Origin: Bolinopsis microptera
Lineage: Eukaryota > Ctenophora > Tentaculata > Lobata > Bolinopsidae
Assembly: GCF_026151205.1 (NCBI RefSeq)
Contig: NC_087076.1
Location: 5,074,902 to 5,138,901 of the forward strand
Length of the DNA: 64,000 nt
Direction: 5' to 3'
This document shows, piece by piece, positions 1 to 8,600 of this stretch (the stretch's first letter is position 1; the number at the start of each line of letters is the position of its first letter). The translations under genes and the position numbers were made by a program. The notes under the pieces are model-generated. The model ran no database searches. It worked only from the letters and a program-made list of their open reading frames with translations, and had not been told where the DNA came from.

Positions 1-1896
1 TAGAAGGAGAAGGTAGAAGGAGAAGGTAGTGCGATTAAGGATACAGGTAGTGTATGTCAGGTAGAAGGAGAAGGTAGAAGGAGGAGAGGTAGTGCGATTA
101 AGGATACAGGTAGTGTATGTCAGGTAGAAGGAGAAGGTAGAAGGAGAAGGTAGTGCGATTAAGGATACAGGTAGTGTATGTCAGGTAGAAGGAGAAGGTA
201 GAAGGAGAAGGTAGTGCGAATTAGGATACAGGTAGTGTATGTCAGGTAGAAGGAGAAGGTAGAAGGAGAAGGTAGTGCGATTAAGGATACAGGTAGTGTA
301 TGTCAGGTAGAAGGAGAAGGTAGAAGGAGGAAGGTAGTGCGATTAAGGATACAGGTAGTGTATGTCAGGTAGAAGGAGAAGGTAGAAGGAGGAAGGTAGT
401 GCGATTAAGGATACAGGTAGTGTATGTCAGGTAGAAGGAGAAGGTAGAAGAAGGTAGAAGGAGAGGTAGAAGGGAGAAGGAAGCGATAAGGATACAGGTA
501 GTGTATGTCAGGTAGAAGGAGAAGGTAGAAGGAGGAGGTAGTGCGATTAAGGATACAGGTAGTGTATGTCAGGTAGAAGGAGAAGGTAGAAGGAGAAGGT
601 AGTGCGATTAAGGATACAGGTAGTGTATGTCAGGTAGAAGGAGAAGGTAGAAGGAGGAGGTAGTGCGATTAAGGATACAGGTAGTGTATGTCAGGTAGAA
701 GGAGAAGGTAGAAGGAGAAGGTAGAAGGAGAAGGTAGTGCGAATAAGGATACAGGTAGTGTATGTCAGGTAGAAGGAGAAGGTTGAAGGAGAAGGTAGTG
801 CGATTAAGGATACAGGTAGTGTATGTCAGGTAGAAGGAGAAGGTAGAAGGAGAAGGTAGTGCGAATAAGGATACAGGTAGTGTATGTCAGGTAGAAGGAG
901 AAGGTAGAAGGAGGAGGTAGTGCGATTAAGGATACAGGTAGTGTATGTCAGGTAGAAGGAGAAGGTAGAAGGAGAAGGTAGAAGGAGGAGGTAGTGCGAT
1001 TAAGGATACAGGTAGTGTATGTCAGGTAGAAGGAGAAGGTAGAAGGAGGAGGTAGTGCGATTAAGGATACAGGTAGTGTATGTCAGGTAGAAGGAGAAGG
1101 TAGAAGGAGAAGGTAGTGCGATTAAGGATACAGGTAGTGTATGTCAGGTAGAAGGAGAAGGTAGAAGGAGAAGGTAGAAGGAGGAGGTAGTGCGATTAAG
1201 GATACAGGTAGTGTATGTCAGGTAGAAGGAGAAGGTAGAAGGAGAAGGTAGTGCGATTAAGGATACAGGTAGTGTATGTCAGGTAGAAGGAGAAGGTAGA
1301 AGGAGAAGGTAGTGCGAATAAGGATACAGGTAGTGTATGTCAGGTAGAAGGAGAAGGTAGAAGGAGGAGGTAGTGCGATTAAGGATACAGGTAGTGTATG
1401 TCAGGTAGAAGGAGAAGGTAGAAGGAGAAGGTAGTGCGATTAAGGATACAGGTAGTGTATGTCAGGTAGAAGGAGAAGGTAGAAGGAGGAAGTAGTGCGA
1501 TTAAGGATACAGGTAGTGTATGTCAGGTAGAAGGAGAAGGTAGAAGGAGGAGGTAGTGCGATTAAGGATACAGGTAGTGTATGTCAGGTAGAAGGAGAAG
1601 GTAGAAGGAGAAGGTAGTGCGATTAAGGATACAGGTAGTGTATGTCAGGTAGAAGGAGAAGGTAGAAGGAGGAAGTAGTGCGATTAAGGATACAGGTAGT
1701 GTATGTCAGGTAGAAGGAGAAGGTAGAAGGAGAAGGTAGTGCGATTAAGGATACAGGTAGTGTATTTCAGGTAGAAGGAGAAGGTAGAAGGAGGAGGTAG
1801 TGCGATTAAGGATACAGGTAGTGTATGTCAGGTAGAAGGAGAAGGTAAAAGGTAGTGCGATTAAGGATACAGGTAGTGTATGTCAGGTAGAAGGAG
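1..1896. repeat. 61-bp minisatellite array (right end)
   Basis: About 31 tandem copies. Each copy is a 35-bp core beginning GTAGTGCGATTAAGGATACA and ending TGTATGTCAG, followed usually by two copies of a 13-bp purine-rich subrepeat, GTAGAAGGAGAAG. Unit starts at 26, 89, 150 and 211 give spacings of 63, 61 and 61. Units with one, three or more 13-mers occur, for example 430-490, near 700-740 and 960-990. The array is already running at base 1, so its left end lies outside the window. The unit is not a multiple of three and carries TAG in the subrepeat, so it is not coding. Copies are nearly identical, with variants such as GCGAATAAGG and a GGAGGAG subtype, which implies recent homogenisation. 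Confidence 0.97.
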
Positions 1897-2168
1897 AAGT
1901 AATGTAATCATCCTAAATCCTCCACGCCCTGCCCTGTTCTGATCATCTTATGTATATCTAATGTAATTACACATGTCTTGTAGTGTATGCCAGCCTCCAA
2001 TCAAATCAGGAAATGTGCACCCATTTAGGATTGAAGTTACCACTGTGTGTACCCCCCCCCCCCCCCCACTGAATACTGCCGAGTTATCAGTATTTAGTGA
2101 TGTTAGAATAGTATCGAGTTAGAGTACCTCTATTGGGTTAAATAATAAACAAATTAATTAATATCAAC
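1897..2168. other. low-copy DNA with a C16 tract
   Basis: This is unique-looking, AT-rich sequence right of the minisatellite. It holds a run of 16 C at 2052-2067 and, at about 2100-2120, the word GTTAGAATAGT followed by GAGTTA. That word pair recurs near 3031-3050 ahead of a similar ATG. No gene is recognised here. Confidence 0.6.
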
Positions 2169-2273
2169 ATGTCTACCGGTGACAAAACAAGATCTAATCA
2201 AGAACAATTAAACCAGTAGCTTGTTAGCTCTGTGACAGACGAAGTAATGTTGGCTAGACAAGGGCAAAACTAA
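2169..2273 (+). pseudogene. coding-like fragment with an in-frame TAG
   Basis: An ATG in a good eukaryotic context (ATCAACATG) opens a frame of 16 codons beginning MSTGDKTRSNQEQLNQ. A TAG at 2217-2219 interrupts it, 17 more coding-like codons follow (LVSSVTDEVMLARQGQN), and TAA lies at 2271-2273. The hydrophilic composition with Q, E, S and T looks like the start of a gag-like or regulatory protein, but I cannot assign a family. It may be a decayed gene start, a transposon remnant or chance. The 5' flank shares words with the flank of the open frame at 3067. Confidence 0.3.
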
Positions 2274-2379
2274 AACACCATGTAAGATATTTATTAATTA
2301 TAGCCTGATTCGGAACTTGGAGTGGTAATCCAAAAACATTATCATGAGGATAACTTTTAATATACAACGGGGAAGATAA

Positions 2380-2511
2380 CCAAGATCTGAACAAGTAAAC
2401 ACCTACTCTAATACACACAAAGAGTTCTGCAAGTTTGAGAGGGAACTAAAAGAGGAAGTGAACTGGAGGAGGAGGAGGAGGAGTGAATATACAGTCTACA
2501 CTACACAGTAG
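2380..2511 (+). CDS. possible exon or gene remnant, hydrophilic
   Basis: A 43-codon open stretch between TAA (2377-2379) and TAG (2509-2511). It reads as a charged peptide with the core THKEFCKFERELKEEVNW and then five Arg from a GGA repeat. The composition is more protein-like than its surroundings, and it lies about 110 bp downstream of the fragment at 2169. No ATG is in frame, so it could only be an internal exon or a decayed coding piece. A chance open frame is quite possible. Confidence 0.2.
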   Translation, partial: PRSEQVNTYSNTHKEFCKFERELKEEVNWRRRRRSEYTVYTTQ

Positions 2512-2539
2512 GCAGCACGCAGCAGTAGGCAGCACGCAG
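2506..2539. repeat. 17-bp perfect tandem duplication
   Basis: CAGTAGGCAGCACGCAG occurs twice with no gap (2506-2522 and 2523-2539). This is a simple local duplication in low-copy DNA. Confidence 0.95.
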
Positions 2540-2638
2540 CACCCTCACTTGGTGGCAGACACAGGGACACACTGTATTTAGTGTACTACAGACAGAGAGA
2601 CAGAGCGTCCCTAGTAGACTGGGAGTGGGCCAGTTATA

Positions 2639-2674
2639 TGGGAATAATATGAGAATAATATGAGAATAATATGC
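2639..2674. repeat. 11-bp tandem repeat, three copies
   Basis: The motif GAGAATAATAT, with a first copy beginning GGGAATAATAT, is repeated three times in a row. It is AT-rich and noncoding in appearance. Confidence 0.9.
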
Positions 2675-2936
2675 GAATCAGAGGATTATTCATTGCATGT
2701 GAATAATGTAGCTAGATAGAACCTGTGCATAAAAATGGGGATGCGCAGTATATCTTTAATATTTGTAATATCCGAACAATAAAGTGACAAATTGTCAGAA
2801 AATGGGTAATTTTCCAAGACAGACAGAAAGAGACGACAAAGAACAATAACAAATTACACCAGTCCAAAAAAGGAAGAGTGATCTGCAGCTTCACGACGAG
2901 GACTGGGAGGAGAGGAGGCTGCTCGTGGGGAGGACT

Positions 2937-2974
2937 GGGTTGTATCACGTGATACGTGACACGTGATACAACCC
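2937..2974. promoter_or_regulatory. perfect 15-bp inverted repeat carrying two E-boxes
   Basis: The left arm GGGTTGTATCACGTG (2937-2951) and right arm CACGTGATACAACCC (2960-2974) are exact reverse complements separated by 8 bp. Each arm carries CACGTG, and the left one sits in the 12-bp palindrome TATCACGTGATA. CACGTG in a TCACGTGA context is the classic site of bHLH-zip factors of the USF, MITF and TFE type. The structure could be a regulatory element about 95 bp upstream of the ATG at 3067, or the terminal hairpin of a small mobile element. I see no flanking target duplication. Confidence 0.6.
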
Positions 2975-3066
2975 TGTGCTATCGGCTTCCCACAGGCCGG
3001 AACCGCCAACCAACCGCACTCCGTGACGGTTGTTAGAATAGTGACTGAGTTATAGACAGCAGAAAC

Positions 3067-3231
3067 ATGTCAACATTTGACACAGTCTGCGGAAGTTGTA
3101 GTACTGGGTTAGAGATTGTCAGGCATGGCTCCAGCTCAAAATCTGAATTTTACTCTCCTAAACATATTTTAATATCTCTCAAAACAGTCTCAATTGAGTA
3201 CAGAAGTCAATTGACCCGTAGTTTAAACTAA
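3067..3231 (+). CDS. possible first exon or small ORF, 54 aa, unknown
   Basis: The ATG lies in AGAAACATG, and the frame runs 54 codons to TAA at 3229-3231. The N-terminus MSTFDTVCGSCSTGLEIVRH has a CxxC pair at residues 8-11 and a Ser-rich stretch after it. No homology is recognised. It begins about 90 bp after the CACGTG inverted repeat, and its 5' flank (GTTAGAATAGT, then GAGTTA, then AACATGTC) matches the flank of the ATG at 2169. The two may therefore be related gene starts. It could be the 5' exon of a longer gene or chance. Confidence 0.3.
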   Translation: MSTFDTVCGSCSTGLEIVRHGSSSKSEFYSPKHILISLKTVSIEYRSQLTRSLN

Positions 3232-3249
3232 ATTTGACAATTATTGTGT

Positions 3250-3329
3250 GAACATTTTCAAATCGTTTGGGTGGGTGCAAGACCAAACTGAGTGGGTGCA
3301 ACATCCTTTGGGTGGGTGCGCACCCACCC
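3250..3329. repeat. GGGTGGGTGC repeats ending in a 20-bp perfect palindrome
   Basis: The word (GG)GTGGGTGC occurs three times between about 3269 and 3319. The last copy joins its own reverse complement, giving GGGTGGGTGCGCACCCACCC at 3310-3329, which is perfectly self-complementary. Open frames reported across this block on both strands (about 3179-3489) follow from the palindrome and I do not regard them as genes. Confidence 0.85.
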
Positions 3330-3578
3330 GCACCTACACGGTGGAGCCATGCCTGGAGATTGTTACTATGGTTACTGGTTACAGAGCACGGTACCGCCAT
3401 CACGTGACCAACTGAAGTACTTACTAGTTTTACCCCTCACTATTACCCAACTCAGTAAAATTATACTTGGTCAAATTATTTACATGTAGTTATAAACAAC
3501 CTTAAAAATAAATGTATAAAATCTAACCATTTTGAGGCATCACATTGCTTTTCTCTGAATACAGACTTCAGGTATTAA

Positions 3579-3719
3579 TTAACAGTAACTATACGTGCTA
3601 TTGATACAGGACACAGGTTTAGCAAAGAAAATGAGTAACATGAATAACAGGTTGAACAATAGTAGGTTATCGTATGACTTGGCAGCCAAAGCAGGAAACT
3701 CTTCAGTCTTCATTGTCAT
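3579..3719 (-). CDS. possible terminal exon with a hydrophobic segment
   Basis: A minus-strand frame of 46 codons ends in TAA (plus 3579-3581). It starts MTMKTEEFPALAAKSYDN and runs into a hydrophobic stretch, LLLFNLLFMLLIFFAKP, long enough for one membrane helix, then a short Cys/Ser/Tyr tail. It lies downstream, in transcription order, of the exon at 4133-4213 and could be the 3' exon of the same gene. The nearest good acceptor (TTTCAG at plus 3739-3744) would enter this frame at a TAA, so the splice join is unproven. Confidence 0.22.
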   Translation of the reverse strand: MTMKTEEFPALAAKSYDNLLLFNLLFMLLIFFAKPVSCINSTYSYC

Positions 3720-3910
3720 TAAAATTAAATACTCTAATTACTGAAACTGTTCAAGTTAATTGCTTTGTTTAAAGTAGATACTTAATAAAGTAGTAAATTA
3801 AATAAAGTAGATACGAGCTACTAAAGGACAGCAACGAGGGAATTAACAACTGTAATTTAGATACCAGGCAAAAAAGAAGCACAATATCAGATATATCCCC
3901 TCCCTACCCC

Positions 3911-3926
3911 TAGTAGTAGTAGTAGT
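3911..3926. repeat. (TAG)n microsatellite
   Basis: About five TAG triplets in a row. There is no other signal within 3730-4132 beyond AT-rich, intron-like sequence. Confidence 0.85.
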
Positions 3927-4132
3927 GAAAGCAATCAAATGAACCCTGGTATTATCCCTGGTGTAAAGAGAGCGGACAATGTGTACTTTATTACAGCCTC
4001 CACATCACATCATATGAAATAACATAAAATAGAGTTAATTATCACGTATATATTATATTAGCTAAAGCTTTATCTCTAATATCTCTACTACAGATAAAGC
4101 AGATAATCAGCTAGTTACAAAGTAATATTTAC

Positions 4133-4213
4133 CTCTTCCTTTCTCCGCTCTACTTTCTGTAACCTTAGTTCCCGTACTACTGTGTCGGCTCCCCTAAACT
4201 TCTCTATTACCGT
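4133..4213 (-). CDS. internal exon, charged helical segment (27 aa)
   Basis: On the minus strand an acceptor (GTTATTTTTCAG, just right of 4213) and a donor (GAG then GTAAAT, just left of 4133) bound exactly 81 nt. This is open in phase 0 at both ends and encodes 27 residues that start TVIEKFRGADTVVRELRLQK and end VERRKEE. The alternation of charged and Leu/Val residues suggests an alpha helix or coiled coil. Good splice sites, phase symmetry and protein-like composition make this the best gene evidence in the window. The exon sits in AT-rich introns, and the rest of the gene is not resolved. No family is recognised. A phase 0-0 exon can be skipped without a frameshift. Confidence 0.6.
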
Positions 4214-4217
4214 CTGA

Positions 4218-4287
4218 AAAATAACAAGTTTAAAATAACAAGTTTAAAATAACAAGTTTAAAATAACAAGTTTAAAATAACAAGTTT
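4218..4287. repeat. five perfect 14-bp repeats next to a splice acceptor
   Basis: AAAATAACAAGTTT is repeated five times (70 bp). Read on the minus strand, the unit AAACTTGTTATTTT forms the polypyrimidine end of the intron, and the last copy runs into the CAG acceptor of the exon at 4133-4213. The intron end itself appears to have been amplified. Confidence 0.9.
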
Positions 4288-4717
4288 AGTTTAAGGTTCA
4301 GTTATAAATTTTAAATTGCTGAAAAAATTCAAAGTTATTAGGTTCAGGTAGTGAGTGAACAAAATTTAAAATCTGAAACCGGGGTAAAATCTACAACTGC
4401 ATATTGGTGAATTGTGAAGAATAAGAGTAAAGAGACTTTAAAATACAATAAATGTAGTAAGATAAGCTAACGTTACAAACCTAAACTACAATGTTACTTC
4501 CAACCTTGCACCAGCCCTCTAACTTTCTAATAAGCAAACGGTTAACACACTAAGTTAACACACTAAACGCAAGAAGAAAAACACAACATACCACATTTCA
4601 CATATACTTTGCAAAGTGTCTCCCTCACACAGGACTATAGACACCTATATCCGGACCATGGGTAAAAGGGACAACCTTCAAACAGGGTGCCGACAACTAG
4701 TATTCTTAGTGACAAAG
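4288..4717. other. AT-rich, intron-like DNA
   Basis: No further splice-bounded frame stands out. TTAACACACTAA-type words are doubled near 4541-4566. An ATG at 4658 opens a short cysteine-rich frame (35 codons, to TAG), which arises from the 21-bp duplication in the next feature. Confidence 0.4.
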
Positions 4718-4784
4718 TGCACGTGCAATGGCGTAAAGTGCACGTGCATTAACACGCGGTGTTAGTGAGTGTATCTAGCACGTG
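4718..4784. promoter_or_regulatory. E-box cluster: three CACGTG within 65 bp
   Basis: CACGTG lies at 4720-4725, 4741-4746 and 4779-4784. The first two sit in identical 10-bp palindromes, TGCACGTGCA, inside a 21-bp direct repeat starting AAAGTGCACGTGCA. The cluster is upstream, in minus-strand sense, of the exon at 4133-4213, so it may belong to the promoter of that gene. This is inferred from sequence motifs only. Confidence 0.5.
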
Positions 4785-4985
4785 TTACAGTAAGCAAGAT
4801 CAGGTAGATACTGCAGGTGAGGGATGTAATTAATTTGTCAGATTAATTGGAGGTCATTAGGAAGTGAGGCAGCAGTTTCAAGTAGTAGCCAGTAGGATGT
4901 AGTTATAAGCTATTGAAGAATATTATTTCATGATTCTACACGTACTTTAAAAATTTAATCACAGACTTTAAGCAAAACATAAACG

Positions 4986-5174
4986 TTATATAACGTTAAT
5001 ATTTATAAATAATAATAAATATAAATGTTTCCGAGCATAATAGAATTTCACGAACAAAAGCACGACTAAAAACACGGACGGAGCGATAACGAAGTTACTT
5101 CTGGCAATAAAACTAGCTAATACCCAACACAACAGTGCTAAGTGTGCAGCAAGGACACGGACCGGATAATACAA
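4986..5174 (-). CDS. hydrophobic open frame, doubtful
   Basis: The minus-strand frame begins only with a TTG codon (YYPVRVLAAHLALLCWVLAS and onward). It contains two to three hydrophobic stretches and ends in AT-rich, low-complexity sequence. It could be a signal-peptide or membrane exon of the same minus-strand gene, since an AG lies shortly before it. The absence of ATG and the AT-driven Leu/Phe/Ile content make chance likely. Confidence 0.15.
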   Translation of the reverse strand: MYYPVRVLAAHLALLCWVLASFIARSNFVIAPSVFLVVLLFVKFYYARKHLYLLLFININVI

Positions 5175-5207
5175 TATAGTATCTACTAACTAACCCAGCC
5201 AGACCAA

Positions 5208-5234
5208 GGGGGGGGGGGGGGGGGGGAGGGGGGG
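5208..5234. repeat. G19-A-G7 homopolymer tract
   Basis: Nineteen G, one A, then seven G. A further run of nine or ten G lies at 5587-5597, just before the large array begins. No gene is supported in 5235-5601; the open minus frame at 5286-5501 has no ATG context or splice support that I trust. Confidence 0.9.
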
Positions 5235-5601
5235 TCAGCTGTTATTTGCTGTGATGAGCGGCTAAAAACAGCTGCACCCCCCTTATTACTTTATAACTGT
5301 TGCTCTACCACCACTAGGCTTGTGAGAATCTAGTATATTACTACTGTTACAGCTCAAGTGATACAGGTATAGTACCAGTGTATAGTAGTTACAGTTACTA
5401 TCTGAACGAATGAGATGTCTGGATATATAAAAACATGTTCTACCACTCAGCCCACAGGAGCTAGGAAACATTAACAGAGATATTGGTATTATTAATACCA
5501 CTACTCGTCATAACCTATTACCTACCTGTAAACTTGTGTAGTATTACTAACTTAGAGAGCAATAGCAGACAGTGTCTCTAGAAAGGTGGGGGGGGGGTAA
5601 C

Positions 5602-8600
5602 TCTAGAACTGGGATACAGATATTGTTACTTGTACCATACTCAGACGAAGTGCTCTACTCTAAACTGTATACATATATTGTTAGCTTGTACCATACTCGA
5701 CGACAGCAGCGCTCTACTCTCAACTAGGAACAGCTATGTTAGCTTGTACATACTCCAGAAAACAACAGTGCTCTACTCTAAACTGGGATACAGATTTTGT
5801 TAGCTTGTACCATACTCAGACGACAGCGCTCTACAACTTCAAACGTGATCCAGACTTGTTAAGTTTGCCATACTCAGACGACAGCGGTCTACACTAAACA
5901 GGATACAGATATATTGTTTAGCTTGTACCATACTCAGACGACCAGCGCTCTACTCAAAACTGGGAAACAGATATTGTTAGCTTGAACCATACTCAGACGA
6001 ACAGACGCACTACACTAAACTGGGATACAGAAATTGTTAGCTTGTACCATACCTCAACGACAGCGCTCCTAACTCTAAACTGGGATAACAGATATTTGTG
6101 TTAAAGCTATGTACCAAACTCATACTACAGCGCTCTAACTCTAAACGGAAACAGATATTGTTAGCTTGTACCATACCAGACGAACAGGTTTCACTCTAAA
6201 CAGGGGATACAGATATAGATTAGCTTGTACCCATACTCATACGACAGCGCTCTTTCTCTAAACTGGGATACAGATATGTTAGCTTGTACCATACTTCAGA
6301 CGACAGCGCTCCCACTCAAACTGGGAATACAGATATTGTTACTTGTACCATACACGAGACGACAGCGCCAAGCTCTAACTGGGATAACAGATAATGTTAG
6401 CTTGTACCGAAACTCAGACGACAGTGCTCAACATCTAAACTAGGATACAGATATTGTTAGCTTTACCTATCTCAGACTACAGGCGCTCTACTCTAAACTG
6501 GGATACAAGATATTGTTAGCTGTACCATACTCAGACGACAGCGACTCTACACAAAACTTGGAAACGAGAAAATGTTAGGCTTGTACCATACTCAGACGAC
6601 AGCGCTCTACTTCTAAACTGGACACATATATTGTAGCGTTGTACATACCGACTACAAGCGCTCTACTCAAACTGGGATACAGATATTATTAGCTTGTACC
6701 ATACCAGACGACAGCGCTCATACACTAAACCTGGGATACGAGAAATTGTTAGCTTGGTACCAAGACTCAGATCGACACGCCTACAGTAAACTGGGATACA
6801 GATAATGACTTAGCTTGTACCATACACAGACGACAGCGCTCTAAACTCTAAACTGGAAACACATATTGTTAGCGTTGTACCATACTCAGACTACAGTGCT
6901 CTATCTCCACTACACTGGATACAGATATTTGTTGAGCTTGTACCATACTCAGGATACAGGCGATCTACTCTAAACTGGGATACAGATATTGTTATCTTGT
7001 ACCATACTCCAGACGACAGCGCACTACTTCTAAACTGGGATACAAGATAATGTTAGCTTGTACCAACTCAGACGACAGCGGCGCTCTACACAAACTGGGG
7101 ATCCAGATAATGTTAGTTGTGCCAGTACTCAGACGACAGTGCTTCTTCCCTAAACTGTGAACAGATATTGGTTAGCTAAGTACCATAACTCAGACTAACA
7201 AGCGCTCTAACTGAAACTAACTGGGATACAGATATTGTATACTTGTACCATACTCAGCCGACAGCGCTCTACTCTAAACTGGAAACAGATATTGTTAGCT
7301 TTGTACCATACTCAGGACGACAGCGCTCTACAGTAAACTGGAAAACAGATATTGTTAGTTTACCATACACAGAGACAGCGCACTACTCTACACCTAGGTA
7401 TACAGATATTGTTAGCATGTACCAAACTCCAGACGACAGCGCTCTCTCTTTAAACTGGATACAGATATTGTTAGCCTTGTACCATAACTCACGACACGCT
7501 CTACAGTAAACTGGGATACAGATATTGATAGCTTGTACCATACTCAGACGACGAAGCGCTCTACTGTAGAACGGGGATACAGATAAAGTTAGCTTGTACC
7601 AAATACTCAGACGACAGCGCTCAACTCTAAAACTGGGATACAGATCTTGTCGATAGCTTGATACCATACTCAGAACACAGCGCTCTACTCTAAACTTGCT
7701 ACAGATATTGTTAGCCTTGTACCATACTCTAGACGACAGCGCTCACTCAACACTGGGATTTACAGATATAGTTAGCTTGTGCCATACTCAGAACGATCGC
7801 GGTCTACACTAAACTGGGGATACAGATAATATAGTGTTAGCTGTACCAAACGTCAGAAGCGACAGCGCTCTACTCTTAAACTGTGATTCAGATATTTAGC
7901 TTGTACATACTCAGACGACAGCGCACTACTCCTAACCTAGATACAGATATGTTAGCATTACCATACTCAGACGACAGCGCTCTACTCTAAACTGGGATAC
8001 AGATATTGTTAGCTTGTACCATACTCAGAGACGACAGCGGCTCTACGCTAAACAGGGATACAGATATAGTTAGCTTGTACCATACCCAGACGACAGTGTT
8101 CTAACTCTAAACAGGGATACAGATGATTGTGTAGCTTGTAACCATACACAAGACGACAGCGCCGTCTATGAAACTCTAAAACTGGGATACAGATATTGTT
8201 AGCTTACCAAACTCAGACGAAAGCGCTCTACTCTAAACTGGGATACAAGATATTGTTAGCTTGTACATACTCAGACGACAGCCTCTCCTCTAAACTGGGT
8301 ACAGATATTGTTAGCTTGTACCATACTCAGACGACAGCGCTCTACTCTAAACTGGGAATAACAGAAATTGGTTACTTGTAACCATACCCAGGACGACAGC
8401 GCTCTAACTCAAACCAGGGATACAGATAATTGTAGCTTGTACATACTCAACGACAGTGCTCTACTCTTAACTAGGATACATATAATTGTTAGCTTGTAAC
8501 CATACGCAGACGACAGCGCTCTACTCTAAACTGGATAACAGAGTATGTTAGCTTGTCCAAACTCAGACGACAGCGCTCTACTCTAAACTGGGATACAGAT

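Noticed and set aside
2712-2948. 78-codon minus-strand frame, hydrophobic
   Set aside because: It starts at a GTG inside the CACGTG palindrome and has no ATG or splice support; the plus strand here has an equally plausible 39-codon frame ending at about 2962.
3179-3489. Overlapping frames of 74 and 65 codons on opposite strands
   Set aside because: Both run through the 20-bp palindrome and GGGTGGGTGC repeats; composition is not protein-like.
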